Shown here: piece by piece, positions 1 through 11,000 of the stretch
Numbering within the stretch: the stretch's first letter is position 1
Layout: each line of letters begins with the position of its first letter
DNA from: Prorocentrum cordatum
Lineage: Eukaryota; Sar; Dinophyceae; Prorocentrales; Prorocentraceae
Direction: 5' to 3'
Assembly (NCBI GenBank): GCA_963575745.1
Contig: CAUYUJ010019340.1
Coordinates: forward strand, 145,647-182,047
DNA length: 36,401 nt
Notes under the pieces: generated by a model
What the model was told of the DNA's origin: nothing
What the model saw: only the letters and a program-made list of their open reading frames with translations
The model's database searches: none
Translations under genes and position numbers: made by a program

Positions 1-107
1 ATTTTCAACTGACCAAAAGTCACCAAAGAGTCCGTCGAGATCTTTCTTGCCAACTAGCTCTCCAGCGCCCCGGAATTACTCTTAAGCTTCCAGCAATACC
101 TTGCTAA

Positions 108-300
108 GGGAAGCTCTACGAGTTACAGTGCTGACGGCCGTGATAACGTGTGGCGGCATTGTAGCCCCCGATCAGCATGCCCAAATGTGATCTCGCGTCG
201 CGCGCCTAGGCGCTCCCAGGCGCTACCTGGCGCTCCCGACACAGGGCGCCGGCGGTAAACCGTCAACCTTGGTTACCGCCGGGGAACTCGTAGAGCTTCC
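108..300. repeat. Satellite palindrome, copy 1, with about 115 bp extra DNA
   Basis: The outer arms are GGAAGCTCTACGAGT (109-123) and its exact reverse complement ACTCGTAGAGCTTCC (286-300). An inner inverted repeat, GGCGGTAAACC (251-261) and GGTTACCGCC (271-280), lies next to the right arm. About 115 bp of sequence absent from the minimal copy at 32961-33035 sits between the left arm and the inner hairpin. It includes a short 'ggcgctccc' repeat at 208-238. Confidence 0.85.
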
Positions 301-1272
301 TAGCTCGACTTAAGTTGAGAAAACCGACAGCACCTACCAACATTCTGACTCATGGTGAATATGTTTCGACCTCTGAATGCGATAGGCGGGCGCGTCTGAT
401 GTCTGCGAATCAACACCTGTCATTACCAGCCCTGCAGCCCCCCTGCTGCCCGAGTTAACTGCAGAAAACCGACAGCACCTCTCAGGATGACTCGAACAAT
501 ACGAATAGTTTCGCGGACCTCGTTCGGGCAGCAGACCGAGTTCCGAGCTCTGGATTCGACAGGTGGACGCGCCTGATGTCTTCAAATCGATTCCTGTGAC
601 AACAAGCATTGTAGCCCCCCCCCCAGCGCGAGTTGAGTGAAGAAAACCGAGAGCACTTCTCAAGATGACTCGACCAATACGAATAGTTTCGCGATTGTAG
701 ATCAGGCAGCAGACTGAGTTCAGAGCTCTGAATTCGACAGACAAACGCAACTGATGATTCTGAATCGTTTTCTGTAGATATCAGCTCTGTAGCTGTCCTA
801 CAGCTCGAGTCGAGTACAGAAAACCGAGAGTTCATGTCAAGATGACTCGAATAATACGAATAGGTTTGCGGACCTAGCTCGGCTAACAGACCGAGGTCAG
901 AGCTCTGGATTCAACGGGCGAACGCGCCGAATCATTCTGCATTGATTAGCTGTGCTTACCAGCTCTATACCTGTCTGAAGCTCGAGTTATGTTGAGGAAA
1001 CCGATAGCGCGTATCAAGATGACTCAAAACAGCCGATCCCGTCAGAGTGCTTTTTGATAGTAATATTCACCCGATTGAGCTGAGATCAAGATGGCGAGCG
1101 GGAATAAGATCGAATATCACGGGAAAAATACTAGAGCTCTAACGAATGGTCAGATTTCGAGAACAAAATTTTCAACCGAGCAAAAGTCAGCAAAAGTTCC
1201 GTCGAGATTTTTCTTGCCAACTAGCTCTCCAGCGCGCCGGAATTATTCTTAAGCTTCCAGCTACTAGTTTAG

Positions 1273-1865
1273 GGAAGCTCTACGAGTCACGCTTCCAAGC
1301 GCTCCCAGCTTCTCCCAAGTGTTCCGCGCCCCCGGGCGCTCCCAAGTGCTCCCAAGCGCTCCCAAGCGCAGGCGCTCCCAGGCGCTCCCCGGCGCTCCCA
1401 GGCGCTTCCCGGCGCTCCCAGGCGCTCCCGGGCGCTCCTCAGCGCTCCCAGGCGCCCCCAAGCGATCCCAGGCGCCCCCGGCAGGCTCCCAGGCCCTCAA
1501 GCTCCCCCAACTGTTGCCAGGCGCTCCCGGGCGCTCCCAAGCGCTCCCAGGCGCGCCCAGGCGCTCGCGGGACGCTCCCAGGCGCCCCCAAGCGCTCCCG
1601 GCACGCCCCCACGCGCTCCCAAGCGCCCCCAGGTGTTCCCAGGCGCTCCCGGGCGCTCCCAGGCGCTCCCAGGCGCTCGCAGGCGCGCCCATGCGCTGCC
1701 GGCGCGCTCCCAGGCGCTCCCAGGCGCCCCCGGCACGCTCCCACGCGCTCCCAAGCGCTCCCAAGTGTTCCCAGGCGATCCCAGGCGCTTCCAAGCGTTC
1801 CCGGCACTGGGCGCCGGCCGTAAACCGTCAACCTTTGTTACCGCCGGGGGACTCGTAGAGCTTCC
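1273..1865. repeat. Satellite palindrome, copy 2, holding a minisatellite
   Basis: The left arm is 1273-1287 and the right arm 1851-1865, both the same 15-bp sequences as copy 1. The inner inverted repeat is at about 1816-1845, with one mismatch. About 515 bp of 10-bp minisatellite lies between the left arm and the inner hairpin. Confidence 0.85.
1290..1804 (+). repeat. 10-bp minisatellite (AGGCGCTCCC)n
   Basis: About 50 variants of a 10-bp unit, 'aggcgctccc' or 'aagcgctccc', occur in tandem with substitutions and some length change (for example 'ggcgcccccggcaggctccc'). Because 10 is not a multiple of 3, all frames stay open and give Pro/Ala/Arg/Ser-rich peptides on both strands. That is a composition effect, not coding. 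A short version sits at 208-238 in the first palindrome. Confidence 0.9.
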
Positions 1866-1931
1866 TGACAGCATAGAGTGTGGAAAAAAACTCAGAGAAC
1901 GACTAGTTTTTCAGCCCAAGGGATTACAACA

Positions 1932-2475
1932 TCTCTCAGGAGGACTCGAATAATACAATAGTTTCGCGAATCTAAATCGAGCAGCAGACCGAGTTCCGAG
2001 CTCTAGAATCGACCGACGGACGCGCCTCATCTGTGCAAATCGATTTGTGTGACCCGCAGCACTGTAGCCCTCCTCCAGCACGAGTTGAGTGCAGAAAGTT
2101 AAAGCACTTCTTAAGATGATTCGAACAATACAAATAGTTTTGCGAACCTAGCTCGAGCAGAAATCCGATTTTAGAGCTCTGGAATCAGCAGACGAACGCG
2201 CCTGATGATTCCCGATCGATTTCTGTGACTATGAGCTCTGTAGCTGCCCTACAGCTCGCGTTAAGTACAGAAAACCGGGCGCGTCTGTCAAGATGACTCG
2301 AATAATACGAATAGGTTTGCGGACCTAGCTCGGCTAGCAGACCGAATTCAGACCTCTAGATTCAACAGACGAACGCGCCTGATGATTCTGAATGCGATAG
2401 GTGTGCTCACCAGCTCTGTAGCTGCCCTACAGCTCGAGTTAAGTACAAAATACCGACAGCGCGTGACAAGGTGAC
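1932..2475 (+). repeat. Three 177-bp satellite monomers
   Basis: Diverged monomers start near 1932, 2115 and 2291. Each has the 'tagctcggctagcagaccgag' region with CTCGG/CCGAG inverted repeats, a 'ggattcaacagg' motif, 'gcgaacgcgcctga', and a CTGTAG...CTACAG inverted repeat before 'ctcgagtt'. The first two motifs have roughly the spacing of tRNA-type A and B boxes. Confidence 0.8.
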
Positions 2476-2577
2476 TCGAAACGGCCGATTCCGCCAGTGT
2501 GCTTTTTGACAGTAAAGGTACCCGATCGAGCTGAGATCAAGATGGCGAGCGGGAATAAGATCGAATATCACGGGAAA

Positions 2578-3524
2578 TTGGTAGCGTCCAACTTGGTAGC
2601 GTCCAAAACCCGGATAGCAAAGAGGCGCTCACACAAACGAGCACACGCACATAAGCACGCACACGCAAACACACACATACAAACCCACATACATACACAA
2701 GAACACACACATACGCCAGCATGCTCAGCACACACACGCACACATACACACACACACGCACACACAACACATCCACACGCGAAGGTCGACACACGCGCAG
2801 ACGCGCACACACAAGCACACAGTACATTTCACATGCACACACAGACGCGCAAACGCACACGGATCACACAAGCACATACACACACGGGGGCACACACGAA
2901 CACCCACACGCACGCACGCACACACACACGCACGCACACCCCACGCACACAGACGCACGCGCAAACTCCCAAGGAAAAACTCGCACTGACGATCACACGA
3001 TGACGCCCCCACCGCAGCCACCTCAGCGCCCCCCCCCCCCGCGCTCAACCGCATCCAGGGGAAAACGCGCACTGACGATCACGCGATGACGCACCCACCG
3101 CAGCCACCTCAGCGCCCCCCCCCCCCGGCGCTCAACTGCCGCCCCCACGCGCCCCCGCCCTCCCCGCCGGCGCTCCGGAGGAAGGAGGCACCGCCCCATT
3201 TTGGGGCCGGCCCTCCCTCCACTCCAACCACTCCGCCCTCGCGGAGCGCCAGAGGGGGGGGGGGCTGGGGGGGGCGCGCGGACGGCGACGCCGCCACAGG
3301 CGCGCTCGCCCACACGCACACGAGCGCGCGCACAGACGCACACACGACCACATACAGAAACACACGCTCGAGCGCACTCACATCCACGCGCGCGCACTCA
3401 CGCGCGCGCGCGCCCACGCGCGCGCACATGCACGCACACACACACACACACAAACGCACGCACAAACACGCACACACATACCAGACACACGCGCACCCAC
3501 TCACACAAACAGAATCACACGCAA

Positions 3525-3562
<38 letters not shown>

Positions 3563-4809
3563 GCACACCAGACACACGCGCACCCACGCACGGCAACACA
3601 CACACAGACGCAATCGCGAGCATCCGAGAACACCTACGCACAGACGACAACACACAGTTACAGACCCATTCCCCGACTGCTCAGCGCACTCTCTGCCCGC
3701 GCCCCCCTCGGGCGCCCCCTCGCGCCCCCGCCCTCCCCGCCGGCGCTCCGGAGGGGGGAGGCGCCGCCCCATTTCGGGGCCAGCCCTCCCTCCACTCCAG
3801 CCACTCCGCCCTCGCGGAGCGCCGGGGGGGGGAAGAGGGGGGGGGGAAGCGCGGAGGTGCCGGCGCCGCGCGCGCACAAACAGACACGCACACACACACG
3901 CACACACACGTGCATACACACACGCACAGACACAGAGACACACAGACACACAGACACACAGAAACACAAACTCACAGACTCACACACACAGACATAAATA
4001 CGCACAAACACACAGACACACGGACACACGGTCACACAGACAAACAGACACACAGACACACAGACACAAAGACACACAGACACAAAGAGACACTGCCACA
4101 CTGCCACACCGCCACACTGACACACAGACACACAGACGCAGAGACACACAGACACACAGACACACAGACACACAGACACACAAACACACAGACACACAGA
4201 CACAAAGACACACAAACACACAAACACACAGGCACACAGACACACAGACACACAGAAACGCAGAGACACCGACACACAGACACACAGACACACAGACACA
4301 CAGACACGCAGGCACGCAGGCACGCAGACACACAGACACACAGACACACAGACACACAGACACACAAACTCACAGACACACACACACACAGAGACATACA
4401 TACACACAAACACACAGACACACGGACACACGGTCACACAGACAAACAGACACACAGACGCACAGACACACACACACACAGACACACAGACACGCAGACA
4501 CACAGACACACTGCCACACTGCCACACTGACACGCAGACACCTAGACACACAGACACACAGACACACAGACACACAGACACACAGGCACACAGGCACACG
4601 GACACACAGACACACAGACTCTCAAACACACAGACACACCCTCGCGCCCCCGCCCTCCCCGCCGGCGCTCCGGAGGGGGGAGGCGCCGCCCCATTTCGGG
4701 GCCAGCCCTCCCTCCACTCCAGCCACTCCGCCCTCGCGGAGCGCCGGGGGAGGGGGGGAAGAGGGGGGGGGGGGGCGCGGAGGTGCCAGCGCCGCGCGCG
4801 CACACAACG

Positions 4810-4854
<45 letters not shown>

Positions 4855-5562
4855 TACACACACGCACAGACACAGAGACACACAGACACACAGACACACA
4901 GACACGCAGACGCAGAGACACCGACACACAGACACACAGACACACGCACATAGACACACGGACACACTGACACACAGACACACCGACACAAAGACACACA
5001 GACACACAGACACACAGACACACAGACACACAGACACACAGACACACAGACACACGAACACACAATCACACAGACACACAGATACACAGACACACAGACA
5101 CGCAGAGACACCGACACACAGACACACAGACACACAGACACACAGACACGCAGGCACGCAGGCACGCAGACGCAGAGACACACAGACACACAGACACACA
5201 GAAACACAAACTCACAGACTCACGCACACAGACATACATACACACAGACACACAGCCACACAAACTCACAGTCACACAGACAGACAGACACACAGACACA
5301 CAGACACACAGACACACAGACACACAGACACACAGACACACAGACACACAGACACACTGACACACTGACACTGACACGCAGACACACAGACACACAGACA
5401 CACAGACACACAGACACACAGACACACAGGCACACAGGCACACGGACACACAGACGCACAGTCTCACAAACACACAGACACACCCTCGCGCCCCCGCCCT
5501 CCCCGCCGGCGCTCCGGAGGGGGGAGGCGCCGCCCCATTTCGGGGCCAGCCCTCCCTCCACT
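2578..5562 (+). repeat. CA-rich microsatellite with GC-rich modules
   Basis: At 2578-2620 a duplicated 'ttggtagcgtcca' motif joins the satellite to the CA array. CA dinucleotide tracts fill about 2620-2970 and 3300-3600. From about 3890 to 5480 the main unit is the 8-mer 'cacagaca' with variants. An 86-bp tandem duplication lies at about 2977-3130. GC-rich modules interrupt the array at about 3140-3345, 3713-3880, 4640-4802 and 5484-5562. The long Thr/His/Gln/Asp or Cys/Val/Leu/Ser open frames here come from the 8-bp period. I see no gene. Confidence 0.92.
3713..3880 (+). repeat. GC-rich module of the CA array
   Basis: This module runs 'ccctcgcgcccccgccctcc', 'ggcgctccggagggggga', 'cgccccatttcggggcc', 'ccctccactcc', 'ccactccgccctcgcgg', a poly-G run, then 'aggtgc' and a CA tract. 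Near-identical copies occur at 3140-3345, 4640-4802 and 5484-5562 (truncated by the LINE end), and split across 14316-14367 and 14633-14720. 'ggccc(g/a)ccccattt(c/t)ggggcc' is a near-palindrome. No coding potential is supported. Confidence 0.85.
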
Positions 5563-6052
5563 CCTTTTTGTCCTTTGCAAGGCTGTGCAGGCCCTGGGGC
5601 CTAGCCCTACAACGTCAAGCAGCGCAGAGACACCCATCATGACGTACCTAAAGCAGGCTCAACTCTTATCATCGAGCAGCGAAGCTGTCTCTATAAATAA
5701 GAGAATCACGATTGACGTAAGTAAATCACAACAGCAGATATGAAAGTGCACCTGAAGGCGAATGAGCATAGAGAGTGGAAAAGAATGGCTGTCTTCGGCG
5801 TCGTGATCATCACAACAAACATGCAAGAAGAATACAATCTTAAAACTCGATAAGAATGAACAGCGAAGCTGTCACTATATAAACAACAGCGTAGCTGTCA
5901 GTATATATAAGAGAAGCACAAGTGAGCAAAGTAAATCACAGCCGAAGATATGACAGTGCACATCAATGCAATGAGCATGGAATGTGCAAATATTCACAGC
6001 CGATACACCACACGGAGAAAGGTAGAAGTCCGAGAGATAGAAGAACGTGCAA
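5563..6052 (-). other. LINE 3' UTR with internal duplication
   Basis: This is about 490 bp without an ORF, downstream of the LINE stop. On the plus strand, 5677-5785 and 5887-5991 are diverged copies of one segment: 'cagcg(a/t)agctgtc', then 'tata(a/t)ataagagaa', 'gtaaatcac', 'agatatga(a/c)agtgcac' and 'gagcat'. A third partial copy, 'cagcgaagctgtcactata', is at 5861-5882. ACAGCGAAGCTGT forms a small hairpin. The terminal 266 bp (5563-5828) recur at 14368-14632. Confidence 0.7.
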
Positions 6053-7513
6053 CTAATCACACCATAGTGACCGTACGGCTTGTGGGAGCGCCCCAACGAG
6101 GCGTTCCGCAGCAGAAAGTTCGGCGTCCGTAACCGTCGCTCCTGGTTGCAATATCCAGGCAGCTGAGAACACTTCTTTGTAAGTGAACAGCTCGCTATAT
6201 CTGGATTTCAGTCCAACCTCGAGCCAACAACCACAGCCCGCACCCCTACGATCAACTCCTCCGTCGAAGCCCCCTCGGAGCAGAACGGGTGAATAAAGTA
6301 ACTTTTCCCAAGTGTCCAGATAGGTCCAAGAGTCATAAGCACCCCCATTTCTAGCTAAGTGTGTCAAGGCGTCCGCTCTCTCGTTCCATTCCCGAAAACT
6401 GTGTGCCCATAAGTCGCGACCCCTTTCAGCAGGCCTCACACCTAAGCTCGAACCCATGCCGTCAAGTACATTCACTATATAGTCAACCCGTCGTTGATAT
6501 TCTCTCGTCTCCACTTTCCACTTACCGTTTAACCAATTCACAATGAGTAATGAGTCTCCCTGGATGCTCAGTGGTATTCCTCCCGCCTCCAAGTCCCACC
6601 TAACCTCCCTCATGTTGTGCAATGCGAGTCTTTTAGTAAGTCTTTCTCGGTCCTCCTTAGTCTCCTCCCGCTCAATGGTCATGTGAACTCCCTCCTCATC
6701 ATCCCCTTGTTGCAAATAAACAGGTACATTAGCAGCCACAACTCCTTTACATCGTTTGTGAAAACACTCTAGCATATTGTGTGTACACATATGTTTGGCA
6801 TAATCAATAAAGTGCTCATAGCTACCAGTAAAGACATCAGACCAATAATCACCAGCAAAAGCATGCAGCCCATGATCCCACGGCCGTGCGCCTACTCCCT
6901 GATTCCCTCCATTTCGGTGTCGCTTAAGTTCTGACGCCTGCCTCCTCTTACCAAAGCATCTCATAGCCTCGCTCTCATCCGTACGTAGTCTATCCCAGAC
7001 GTTCCCAAAGGCAGCCGCACACATACGAGAATCCCTCCACGCTCTCACCGTACTGCCTTCCAGGGCAGCTCTGTCATGCCTCAGTCGCCCCAGAAACTGT
7101 GATATGTCTAATGCCCAAAGCCAATGGGATCTCATGAACCGCTGTACTATACTCATATATCCTGCCATGGCATACTTTTCTCGTGCCCTGCGATATCTTC
7201 TCCCGTTCCATTCTGCGAACGTCTCTCCGTCAAGTCGAGTACAGGGCACCATCACAGCGAGGCATTTGCCTTCAAAGGAATGTAAGGCCTGAATGGCGGC
7301 CGTATCTGCTGTACATCCTTCCCATGTGTATGTAACAATGCTAATCACCCGTTGTTCCCAGCGCTGGAATTTCTTCGAGAGTGGCACAGCAGTGGAACGA
7401 AAGTATTTCGCATGACTCCAGAACGCTTTCTTTCCCAAATCTATTCGATGATCTAAGTCTGTGTGGGAGCTCGTACAAATATCTACCGATAGCAGCGATC
7501 CAAGAATATACAT
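6053..7513 (-). pseudogene. Non-LTR retrotransposon polyprotein, C-terminal part (RT end plus RNase H-like tail)
   Basis: 486 codons are open. The N-terminal part, 'YILGSLLS' followed by 'DLDHRIDLGKKAFW', has the look of the conserved end of non-LTR reverse transcriptases, where 'YLGS' precedes a 'RI..A..AF' helix. The tail contains RNase H-like motifs in unusual order: GDSLL (D320), RADALTH (D381), FDGG (D417) and DAELSAAE (E465). In ordinary RNase H the FDGG- and ELSAAE-type motifs come first. The apparent start codon is only the CATG insertion core, so this is not a real start: the frame continues upstream at 14165 on the far side of the DIRS/Ngaro element. The gene is inactive because of that insertion and 5' truncation. 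Its paralogue at 34663-36401 has the same motif order. Confidence 0.7.
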
Positions 7514-7669
7514 GACGAGACGATCCGTTTTCTAGCGGCTAATGCATCTGTGTAACTTACTCTGGCAGTCATAGCGCCGCCTGGACTGCCGACAGGAGTC
7601 TGACGGGCAAAACGAATGTGGACACGGACTGGCAAGCGTGCACGGCAGACACAAAATGCTCCACTCCCC
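7511..7669 (-). repeat. Split direct repeat B2
   Basis: 159 bp, from the CATG core to 'ccactcccc', identical by eye to 7852-8010. It forms the 3' end of the element on the coding strand. No gene. Confidence 0.92.
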
Positions 7670-7694
7670 TGACTATGGGCGGCACGAGGGTGGG

Positions 7695-7855
7695 TGATGA
7701 AGAAAAGCGAGGCTTGAGCACAAACGGTTGCATATACAGCGTTGCAGAAGACTGTCAGGCTGAGACGGTTACCGTTTAGGTGGACATGGAGGGGTATTCG
7801 GGGCCCGACACACGAAAAGCCTCAGCACGTCATTATCGTGCTACGCACACCCATG
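7695..7855 (-). repeat. Split direct repeat A2
   Basis: 161 bp, from 'tgatgaagaaaagcg' to 'cacccatg', identical by eye to 14008-14168. It abuts B1 and shares the CATG core at 7852-7855, which rebuilds the junction expected in a circular intermediate. A 25-bp spacer (7670-7694) separates it from B2. Confidence 0.92.
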
Positions 7856-8010
7856 ACGAGACGATCCGTTTTCTAGCGGCTAATGCATCTGTGTAACTTA
7901 CTCTGGCAGTCATAGCGCCGCCTGGACTGCCGACAGGAGTCTGACGGGCAAAACGAATGTGGACACGGACTGGCAAGCGTGCACGGCAGACACAAAATGC
8001 TCCACTCCCC
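7852..8010 (-). repeat. Split direct repeat B1
   Basis: 159 bp, identical by eye to 7511-7669. It lies just downstream of the last ORF on the coding strand; the RT frame stops at 8041. Confidence 0.92.
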
Positions 8011-8040
8011 AATTCTGTCCCAAAGCTGGCGTGGGCCAGT

Positions 8041-11000
8041 TCACACATTTAGATAAAGGGACCTTATGGGGGATAAAAGGGCGACCGCGAGCGAGCGAGC
8101 GAGAGAGACGGGCATTTTAAAACTGGTCAAACACAGAGGGCCTGGGTGCCTTCTGGTTCGAGGTCCATGGATCCGCAGCCCGTCGAGATCTCGAGATGAG
8201 ATCCCTCCACATAAAACTACCCACGGCAGACGATGATGGCTGCCGAAAGCACTGAGTGTGTTATCTACTCGAGCGGCAGCGCAGGCAGAAAACTTTTGCA
8301 AGGCTGGCCTCAGCGTGGCTGAGGTGTCATAGTGCAAAACGAGCCAAGGCACAGACGCTTTGGCGGCCGCTCGCATGACTCGTTGGACATGCGACATGTG
8401 GCAAGCGCTGAAACCTGACTCAATCAAAACACCTAGGAGACGCTTACGCTGGAGGTCGCACACTAAGGATCTGGCGGACAGTGCGTCGGGACGGTCACCT
8501 TCCAAGCATCTGACTTTGAAACCTGACGCGCGACACAAACGCCCGATCTGTCGACTGTGCGGTCCCCACACGCAAATCCAGCGCGACACGACGCCGCGGC
8601 TCAAGGGAAAACGGGTACGGCCTGCCCGTCTAATGGCGCTCCCTCGAGCCGAGCTTCGCACAGCTTTGTGTGCGCCTTGAAATTCTCGCTCAGCCTCTCC
8701 CAGGACATGCTCATCCAAGCGTGCTTCTCGTACCTCTGAAAGCTCCTGTATGTCTCCCAGCCGCCGCGACGCTTGACGGCCGCCATGTCCCGAAGCCCGC
8801 GGAAGCGGGCGCGGGAGGCTCCTGAGTGCCGAGCCTGGTATGGTACCCCCTCGAACTTGAGGCGGCTTGCCACGGTCTTGATCGAGCGGGCCAGCTCGGG
8901 GTAGCTGGAAAGACAGAGACACTCCCCATCCGTCCGCGACTCGAGGGCCTTCAACAGTGGGTGGAGCGACAGCCAGAAAGAGTGGTCCAGCAGGCAGCTC
9001 TGGACGAACATGCTCACCTCGTTGGCAACTCCTTCCTCGTACGGGCCCAGCGTCACTCCCCACAGGCCCGCCACGGAGTTCGGGGCTATGAAGTCGTCGG
9101 GACGCATGGCCAGCAGACTCCCAGCCCTGCAGCACGTGCTCCACATCACGAGCAGCGCCAGTTTCATCTCGAGCCTTCCGTCCTGGACCAGGCCGCTGAT
9201 GATGGCTGTCCAGACTGCGAGGGTTTGAGGGACGCGAGCCCGAGGCGGAGCCACGTTGACCCCGCCCATGAGCGCCCGCCAGCTGCGAGGCCAGCCCTGG
9301 CGCCCGACCTTCCCGACATGCGGCATCACGTGCTTGGCCGAGGCAGTGTCCCTCGTTCCTTTGGACGGGGCCTCCCCTTCCAGCCCCAGCTCTTCGAAGT
9401 ACATCACCAGAAGCTCGTCCAGGCAACTGGTGTCCACCTCCTGAGTTCGGTCGGCCTCGACCCACTCCGCAGACGATGTGAGCTCCTTCACGTACGCCCT
9501 CTCGGTGCGGACCCCCACGGCGCGCCGCTCCAGCATATCGAGCCCGTGCAGCTGCGTGTCCCACTCCAGCACCTTCTGCAGCCAGCCCTCTAGGCGCCGC
9601 CTGACGCGACGCTCTGGTCGGCGGGCACGATCGGAGCGCTCGCCCGACGCGTCGGACTCGCTCGAAATGGAGTCGGACAGCGCGCCGCGCTTCTGGGCCG
9701 AGCCACTGGTGTCTGGCCTTAGGATGCCGTGACAGTCGGCCGACTGATCGACCAGGCGAGGTGGGGCTGCGGGGACTCCCGCGTCCCGCCGCGTCCCGCG
9801 ACATCCGCGAACCCTGACCAGCCCGCGGCTCTGTCCTGCTGCGACCGCCGCGCGGCTGCGGGCCAGCGTCCGCCTGCGCCGCCTCGGCGCGGCGGGTGCC
9901 CTCGGCGTCGGCCAGTCCGCCGCACCTCCTGCCAGCGTCCCGACAACACGAGGTCGGCCCGAGCCGCCCATGGGCGGCGGACGGAGAAGGAACAGGGATA
10001 CAATCAGAAAGGCGTATGAAACGTGCATTATGGATGCTAGGCGCTCTTTGAGCCAAAGCGCCTGCCGACGGGGGGCAGGGCGGATGCACGTGCTCGCGAC
10101 CAGACTCAACCTGAGGAAGAAAATCGAAAAGCCTCACGACTCTAGGGCGCTCGGGGGCCCCACCACGAGGCCAGAGACACTCGGCTAGCTTCAAAAGACG
10201 TCGATGGGGTGCGATACGAGGGCTATGGTCTCGCTCCCTTTCCCCCTCCATGTCACTTGTTAAACTTCGTGCTCTCAAAAAACTACGCTGACCTTCCCCC
10301 TTGATCGACGCGGGGGGGGCAGGAAAAGAAACCTCACCAGGACTCTCACGAGGCCCTTTGGCGGTCCCCTGGGACGGCGGGCGCGAAAAAAGCCGAGAGG
10401 GCCAGTCCGCGGGGTTTCGCTCCGAGGGGATCCACCTGACAGTGAGGCGGACATTCCTGGCGAGGCAAAGACACGCAAGCTTCCTAAGGATCAACAAAAG
10501 CTTGTAGTTTCTGGTGCGATATCTGTCACAGCAAAGCACAAGCGCGAGATTATCACAGAACAGGAGCTGTCTGAGATTGCGGCCAGGGCGAGAGAGGAGA
10601 ATGCGCTCGGCGCCGATAAGCAAGGCGCGGGCTTCGAGCAGGAGAATATTTTCCTCAAAAACGAAAGGCCATCCCCCGCACACGTACCAGGCATCCTCGG
10701 CCAAATCGGAGGCCGATATCTCCTCGAACTCGGCAGAGGCCTCGAGCCCCTGGGCTCCTACAGCCCCAAGGGCCTCGAGGCTGTCACGGTGCAGGAGCGG
10801 GCACGAATCGAGCAAAGCGGCCTCACGGGCACGGACGTGCCCAGGGTGCCTGAAACGATCACGCTCACGCACTCGCCCATAGCGGGAGGTAGTACTGGCC
10901 CCCAGCGAGCGCAAGCATACGCCGAAGCCCTCCTCGCAGGCGTCCGTGGCGCAGGCAATGCCGTTCCAGTCCAGCTCCCACGACGCCACCAGCGTGATCA

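Larger units (their letters stand above)
1..2577 (+). repeat. Higher-order satellite array, left block
   Basis: The block has two units and part of a third. Each unit has a palindrome, about three to four 177-bp monomers, and a linker module. The linker runs from the 'gatcgagctgagatcaagatgg' region through 'actagctctccagcg' to the next palindrome. Monomer starts marked by 'gactcgaa(t/c)aatacgaatag' lie near 486, 664 and 841, and again near 1932, 2115 and 2291, giving a spacing of 177-183 bp. Palindrome to palindrome is about 980 bp when nothing is inserted. The same family in the same orientation occupies 32109-34662. I see no supported gene here; the small open frames are satellite. Confidence 0.9.

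Noticed and set aside
1146-1874. Pro/Ala/Arg and Gly/Ala/Trp frames over the minisatellite
   Set aside because: A 10-bp repeat keeps all frames open; there is no conserved start, stop or domain.
4000-5480. CRISPR-like regular repeats
   Set aside because: The 8-bp units have no spacers and no cas genes are present; it is a microsatellite.
3201-5561. Long Thr/His/Gln/Asp and Cys/Val/Leu/Ser frames in the CA array
   Set aside because: They are translations of an 8-bp repeat, open on both strands and in several phases.
8041-8600. DNA methyltransferase domain as in some DIRS elements
   Set aside because: A few residues reminded me of it, but I see no catalytic motif, so I left it unassigned.
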